The notes beneath the pieces are model-generated. The model made no database searches and was not told where the DNA came from. It saw only the letters and a list, made by a program, of their open reading frames with translations. Shown in pieces: positions 7,440 through 10,567 of a stretch of 10,567 nucleotides of DNA (the first letter of the stretch is position 1; each line of letters begins with the position of its first letter). The position numbers and the translations under genes are program-made. The DNA is from Chloroflexota bacterium (GTDB lineage Bacteria; Chloroflexota; Chloroflexia; Thermomicrobiales; UBA6265): contig JAFAEA010000397.1 of NCBI GenBank assembly GCA_023424355.1, positions 1-10,567 on the forward strand, in the 5' to 3' direction.

Positions 7440-7443
7440 GAGG
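7440..7443 (+). promoter_or_regulatory. Shine-Dalgarno deciding the PHP start
   Basis: GAGG (within ACGAGGA), 8 nt before GTG 7452. It supports this start over the in-frame GTG at 7401, which lies inside the terminator stem and would add 17 residues unlike the family's N-terminus. Confidence 0.65.
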
Positions 7444-7451
7444 ATTCTTCT

Positions 7452-8366
7452 GTGCGCAACTTCCCGTTTAATGCCCCCGGTACGTTTTTCAAAGGCAATC
7501 TACACTCCCACTCCACCAATTCCGATGGGCATCGGACACCCGAGGAGGTCTGCGAGTTTTACAAATCGAACGGCTACGATTTCCTTTCACTCACCGACCA
7601 TTACATGCAGCGTTTCGAATGGCCGGTAACTGATACCACAGAGTTTCGCGATGAGACATTCACCACTCTGCTCGGTGCAGAACTTCACGGTTGGGGCATG
7701 GAGAATGGCGAGCTCTGGCATATTGTGGCCAACGGACTCCCGGCCGATTTCGCACCGCCACACGCCAACGAAGATGGGCAGGAGATCGCCGCGCGCGCCA
7801 CGGATGCTGGCGCATTTGTCACCATCGGCCATCCGGGCTGGAACGGCGTGACCACCGGCGATGCCCTCAGCCTCAAGGATTTCGATGCAATCGAGATCTA
7901 TAACCACGGTCACACCAACGACTGTGACCGCGGCAACGGTTGGCTCTTTGCCGATACCATGGCCAACCGCGGCAACCGCTTCAGCACCACCGCTGCCGAT
8001 GATGCCCACTTCCACGATCATCGGCCCGATACGCTGGGTGGCTGGGTACATGTGAAATCGGAGTCTCTGGAGCCAGAAGCGCTGCTGAAAGCGCTCAAGC
8101 AAGGGCAGTTCTACGCGAGCACGGGGCCACAGATTCATCACATCGCGTTCACCGAGGATGAAATCGTGATCGAGTGCGATCCAGCCATCGCTGTCTATGC
8201 TGCGGGCAGAGGCAGTACGCGCCAGTTCCAGCGGGGTGACGATCTCACCACAGTGCGTTTGCCAATCAGCTCCTTCCTCAATTCCTACGTGCGCATTACC
8301 GTGCAGAATGAGCAAAATAATCGGGCATGGACGAGCCCAATCTGGTTGGAAGAAATCAATCTGTAG
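7452..8366 (+). CDS. PHP-domain metallohydrolase, CehA/McbA-like
   Basis: This 304-residue protein has a complete PHP metal site: HSHSTNSDG at 18-26 (His18, His20, Asp25), LTDH ending at His50, GAELHG with Glu77, GHPGW with His127, and DDAH at 183-186 (Asp184, His186). This spacing matches CehA/McbA-type PHP proteins, a group named for the carbaryl hydrolase CehA. The PHP superfamily in general hydrolyses phosphate, amide or ester bonds using two or three metals. The segment FYASTGPQIHHIAF (220-233) is typical of the family's C-terminal part, which then continues as a short beta-rich tail (about 235-304). No signal peptide is visible. The start is GTG 7452, chosen from the ACGAGGA at good spacing and because residues 12-18 (FFKGNLH) begin the family core. 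Substrate unknown. It is downstream of the operon's hairpin and 71 bp before the DUF349 gene. Confidence 0.9.
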   Translation: MRNFPFNAPGTFFKGNLHSHSTNSDGHRTPEEVCEFYKSNGYDFLSLTDHYMQRFEWPVTDTTEFRDETFTTLLGAELHGWGMENGELWHIVANGLPADFAPPHANEDGQEIAARATDAGAFVTIGHPGWNGVTTGDALSLKDFDAIEIYNHGHTNDCDRGNGWLFADTMANRGNRFSTTAADDAHFHDHRPDTLGGWVHVKSESLEPEALLKALKQGQFYASTGPQIHHIAFTEDEIVIECDPAIAVYAAGRGSTRQFQRGDDLTTVRLPISSFLNSYVRITVQNEQNNRAWTSPIWLEEINL

Positions 8367-8426
8367 CCTGCCAAATCCGTAGTAACTCGGTACACTGAAC
8401 GGAATCACCTCAGCCGAATGTTATGC

Positions 8427-8430
8427 GGAG
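8427..8430 (+). promoter_or_regulatory. Shine-Dalgarno deciding the DUF349 start
   Basis: GGAG, 7 nt before GTG 8438. The in-frame ATG at 8423 overlaps this site and has no purine-rich site of its own, so GTG 8438 is preferred. Confidence 0.6.
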
Positions 8431-8437
8431 ATTAATT

Positions 8438-9973
8438 GTGTCCGATTCTGTACCTGAGCCTCATCATAGTCAGCCTGAACCCGAAGCAAGCCAACCGCAG
8501 ATACCCGAACGCGATGACATCGCGTTCGATGGCAAGGTGGTGGGGTTCGTGGATCGAGATGGCAACATCCGCCTCGCCTCCGGGAATCAGCGCGCCATCG
8601 GCCACACTGCCAATGATCGGGACCACGCGATTCAGGTGTTGCGTGATCGATATCTGGAGTACCTCGAGCAAACAAAAGCTTGGCGAGAGGAAACGCTGGA
8701 GGCTGAAAACCGGCTGTGGCGAATTCAGGAATGCGATCGCCGTATGCAAGAGATCGATCAGCAATACGTGCTGGGCGATTTCGATGTTGTGCGCGAAATG
8801 CTTCAGGAACTCAAACAGGAACTGCTCAACCAGCAGCAGGATCGAGTTGAGCAGCGCAAGACGATGATCGCCGAGGCAGAATCCTTCCGCGATCGCACGG
8901 ATTGGAAAGATGCCGCCCAAAAGATCGAGGAGCTGAATCAGCGATTCAAGGCCGTGGGGAGCCTCGGCGATCGCGAGGTCGAACAGGCCCAGTGGGATAC
9001 GTTTAAGGATCACGAACGCGCCTTCCGCGCCGCTCGCAAAGCCCACTACGATGACATGGATCGCCAATTCACCGAGCGCGCCCAAGCCAAGGAAGCCATC
9101 TGCATCGAGGCGGAAGAATGGCAGTCGTCCGATGAGTTCCGCATTGCTGGTCAGACATTCCGGGAACTGATGGACAAGTGGAAAGAGATCGGCTTTGCCG
9201 GTCGCGAACACGACGAAGCGCTTTGGCGGCGTTTTCAGGAAGCGCGCACGGTATTCGCAGAGCGTCGCAAGAGTTGGTACGAGCACAACGCCAAGCTGAA
9301 AGAGGATTTGGCATCCAAAGCCGAAGCGCTTTCTCAGCTGGAGGATAGCGCCGCTGCCCATGAACAGATGAAGCCATTGATGCAACAGTGGCGAGAAGTC
9401 GGCTCAGCCGGCAAATCGACCGACGATACGCTGTGGAACAGATTCCGTGGAGCGCAAGAGAGCGTGTATCAGCGGAGCCGGGAGGTGTTCGATGCGCGGC
9501 ATCGGGAGCGCCAACAGAATTACGAAGCCAAGCAAGCGTTGGTGAGCGAGGCGGAATCGCTGATAGGTCAGGATTCGCGCACGGCCACCAATCGGTGCAA
9601 ACAACTCCAGCAGGAATGGAAGCAGATTGGCCCGGTTCCTCGCGATCTCAACGAGAAGCAGTGGGCCAGATTCCGGGCCGCGTGCGATGCCGTGTTCCGC
9701 ATGGCGCAGGCGGAGGGCAAACGTCGCATCGAGGGTGCGCGTGAACGCGCCGAGGAGCAGATCCGCAAGTTGAGCGGCGAGATCGATGAGCACGAGCGCA
9801 AGATCGCACATTGGGAAAGCGTGATCGCCAACCTCCGCGATGGCGCCAATGCGGACGAGATTCGAGCATCAATGGAAGAGAAAATCGCCACCGCCAAACA
9901 GCGGATCGAGATCAAGTTGGTGTGGATCGAGGAGCACCACGCCCACATGACCGAGTTGGGCCAGAAGTTGTAA
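8438..9973 (+). CDS. DUF349-repeat coiled-coil protein
   Basis: This 511-residue, highly charged, mostly helical soluble protein has four tandem DUF349 repeats of roughly 70 residues, at about 141-208, 216-284, 290-358 and 362-425. Each has a helix ending in W-K/R-x-(I/V)-G or a similar block (RFKAVGS, KWKEIGFAG, QWREVGSAG, EWKQIGPVP). A second helix follows with x-W-x-x-F/RF (AQWDTFKDH, ALWRRFQEA, TLWNRFRGA, KQWARFRAA). Before them come an acidic, Pro/Gln-rich N-terminus (1-25), a small predicted beta segment FDGKVVGFVDRDGNIRLASG (30-49) and a coiled coil (about 60-140). A C-terminal coiled coil (about 426-511) follows. There is no membrane segment. DUF349 proteins have no agreed biochemical function. 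The start is GTG 8438, because GGAG lies 7 nt before it. The gene stands alone between the PHP gene and a strong terminator. Confidence 0.9.
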   Translation: MSDSVPEPHHSQPEPEASQPQIPERDDIAFDGKVVGFVDRDGNIRLASGNQRAIGHTANDRDHAIQVLRDRYLEYLEQTKAWREETLEAENRLWRIQECDRRMQEIDQQYVLGDFDVVREMLQELKQELLNQQQDRVEQRKTMIAEAESFRDRTDWKDAAQKIEELNQRFKAVGSLGDREVEQAQWDTFKDHERAFRAARKAHYDDMDRQFTERAQAKEAICIEAEEWQSSDEFRIAGQTFRELMDKWKEIGFAGREHDEALWRRFQEARTVFAERRKSWYEHNAKLKEDLASKAEALSQLEDSAAAHEQMKPLMQQWREVGSAGKSTDDTLWNRFRGAQESVYQRSREVFDARHRERQQNYEAKQALVSEAESLIGQDSRTATNRCKQLQQEWKQIGPVPRDLNEKQWARFRAACDAVFRMAQAEGKRRIEGARERAEEQIRKLSGEIDEHERKIAHWESVIANLRDGANADEIRASMEEKIATAKQRIEIKLVWIEEHHAHMTELGQKL

Positions 9974-9989
9974 ACCACAAGACCAGGGT

Positions 9990-10025
9990 ATGAGAAAGGG
10001 GCCGACGATTCGGCCCCTTTCTCAT
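9990..10025. terminator. Probable bidirectional terminator between convergent genes
   Basis: A perfect 16-bp stem (9990-10005 with 10010-10025) has a 4-nt CGAT loop. The core is AAAGGGGCCGA/TCGGCCCCTTT, so each strand ends its stem with CCCCTTT. The plus strand continues TTGGTTCT, a modest T-rich tail; the minus strand continues into ACCCTGG with no T-run. It lies 16 nt past the DUF349 stop and 23 nt past the end of the convergent dipeptidase gene, and best serves the plus strand. Confidence 0.8.
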
Positions 10026-10048
10026 TTGGTTCTCGGTTTTGCCCGCGC

Positions 10049-10567
10049 TTAATCGACCGATCCCCAAGTGGCGGTGAGGACTCGCACCCAGTTCTGGTAG
10101 CCGAGTTTGTAAAGCGCTTCGTCATCGTAGCCGCGGGAACGCAGTTCGGTGATGATGTTCTGCTGCTTGCTGGCGTCGCTGAGTCCCTCAGGCATGAGGG
10201 CGCCATCGAAGTCCGAGCCGAAGCCGACACGATCGATACCAATGCGATCTACCAGATAATCGATGTGATCAGCGAGGAAGCTGAGTGGCATATCGGCAGT
10301 GCGGATAGCATCCGGATGGGTGAACGGAACGTTGTAATTCACGCCCACCATGCCATCGCTGTCCTTGATCGCATCCAACTGCTTGTCGGTGAGATTACGG
10401 GTGGATTGGCAGATGTTCCACACATTGCTATGCGTAGCTACAATCGGCGCGGTGGTGAGACTGGCGAGATCCCAGAATCCCTTCTCGTTCAGGTGGCTGA
10501 CATCCAGCATGATGCCAAGCAAGTTGCAGGCGCGCACCAGCTCTCGACCGCGATCGGTGAGACCAGG
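10049..10567 (-). CDS. Membrane dipeptidase, peptidase family M19 (C-terminal part, 5' end outside window)
   Basis: The frame continues unbroken past 10537 to the right edge (GLTDRGRELV precedes RACNLLG), so the gene is cut by the window. About 172 C-terminal residues are visible. They carry the M19 blocks in order: LDVSH (zinc-ligand His), VATHSN (second His), NLTDKQLDAI, GMVGVNYN, LADHIDYLVDRIGIDRVGFG and GSDFDG, whose first Asp is the conserved catalytic/metal-site residue. The end (LGYQNWVRVLTATW) matches the usual family C-terminus. The N-terminal H-x-D and middle Glu ligands are not in the window. These zinc enzymes cleave dipeptides, including ones with a D-residue, and some act on beta-lactams or modified peptides. 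The specificity of this one is unknown. It is convergent with the DUF349 gene. Confidence 0.93.
   Translation of the reverse strand, partial: PGLTDRGRELVRACNLLGIMLDVSHLNEKGFWDLASLTTAPIVATHSNVWNICQSTRNLTDKQLDAIKDSDGMVGVNYNVPFTHPDAIRTADMPLSFLADHIDYLVDRIGIDRVGFGSDFDGALMPEGLSDASKQQNIITELRSRGYDDEALYKLGYQNWVRVLTATWGSVD

Noticed and set aside
8368..8396. Possible promoter for the DUF349 gene: CTGCCA, 17-nt spacer, TACACT
   Set aside because: Each box matches the sigma-70 consensus at only four of six bases, which is easy by chance. The gene could also be read from the PHP transcript.
7587..8408. Minus-strand open frame of 273 codons opposite the PHP gene
   Set aside because: The plus-strand protein has the full set of PHP metal residues. 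The reverse frame has no motif or ribosome site and is a coding shadow.
8432..9385. Minus-strand open frame of 317 codons, Leu/Phe-rich
   Set aside because: It is the antisense reading of the Glu/Gln/Lys-rich DUF349 gene; the hydrophobic look comes from complementary codons.
1..10567. Search for CRISPR repeats, tRNA, insertion sequences, attachment sites, toxin-antitoxin or defence genes
   Set aside because: No repeat-spacer pattern, cloverleaf, transposase or known defence motif was seen by eye. Nearly all sequence is explained by the nine genes listed.

Overview
The window reads as an ordinary chromosomal stretch of a free-living bacterium with mid-to-high 50s GC (estimated by eye). Chloroflexota (Thermomicrobia-like) is my best guess. 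The strongest pointer is the large membrane protein at the left edge, whose N-terminal half looks like a family-39 glycosyltransferase and whose C-terminal half resembles the DUF2298/'Chlor_Arch_YYY' family known from Chloroflexi and Archaea. GTG starts are common. I see no tRNA, rRNA, CRISPR array, transposase, integrase or phage gene.

Left block, minus strand, read right to left: a YeiH-type putative anion/sulfate exporter (4190-5233), a GT-B family 4 glycosyltransferase (2999-4144), and a very large polytopic GT-C-like membrane protein that runs off the left edge (1-3002). The last two overlap by four bases (ATGA) and are probably co-translated. They look like a lipid-linked glycan or glycoprotein assembly pair. 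YeiH lies 45 bp upstream and may only share transcription.

Middle block, plus strand, starting from a 76-bp divergent intergenic region: a uronate-dehydrogenase-like SDR (5310-6110), a small VOC protein (6124-6495), a SnoaL/NTF2-like protein (6507-6908) and a second, related VOC protein (6971-7348). The spacing is short and each start has a purine-rich Shine-Dalgarno. This looks like a small catabolic or detoxification operon for a sugar acid or similar metabolite, but the substrate cannot be read from the sequence. It ends at a perfect 15-bp hairpin plus T-run (7393-7434), which also sits just before the ribosome binding site of the next gene.

Right block: a CehA/McbA-type PHP metallohydrolase (7452-8366, GTG start) and a 511-residue DUF349 coiled-coil repeat protein (8438-9973, GTG start), followed by a perfect 16-bp hairpin (9990-10025). 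That hairpin separates it from a convergent membrane dipeptidase (peptidase M19) on the minus strand (10049-10567), whose 5' end lies beyond the right edge.

Nothing here is clearly a new defence, mobile or RNA system. The items most worth a second look are the two-module membrane protein, the VOC-SnoaL-VOC arrangement, the hairpin placed directly before the PHP gene, and the excess of the palindrome CGATCG.
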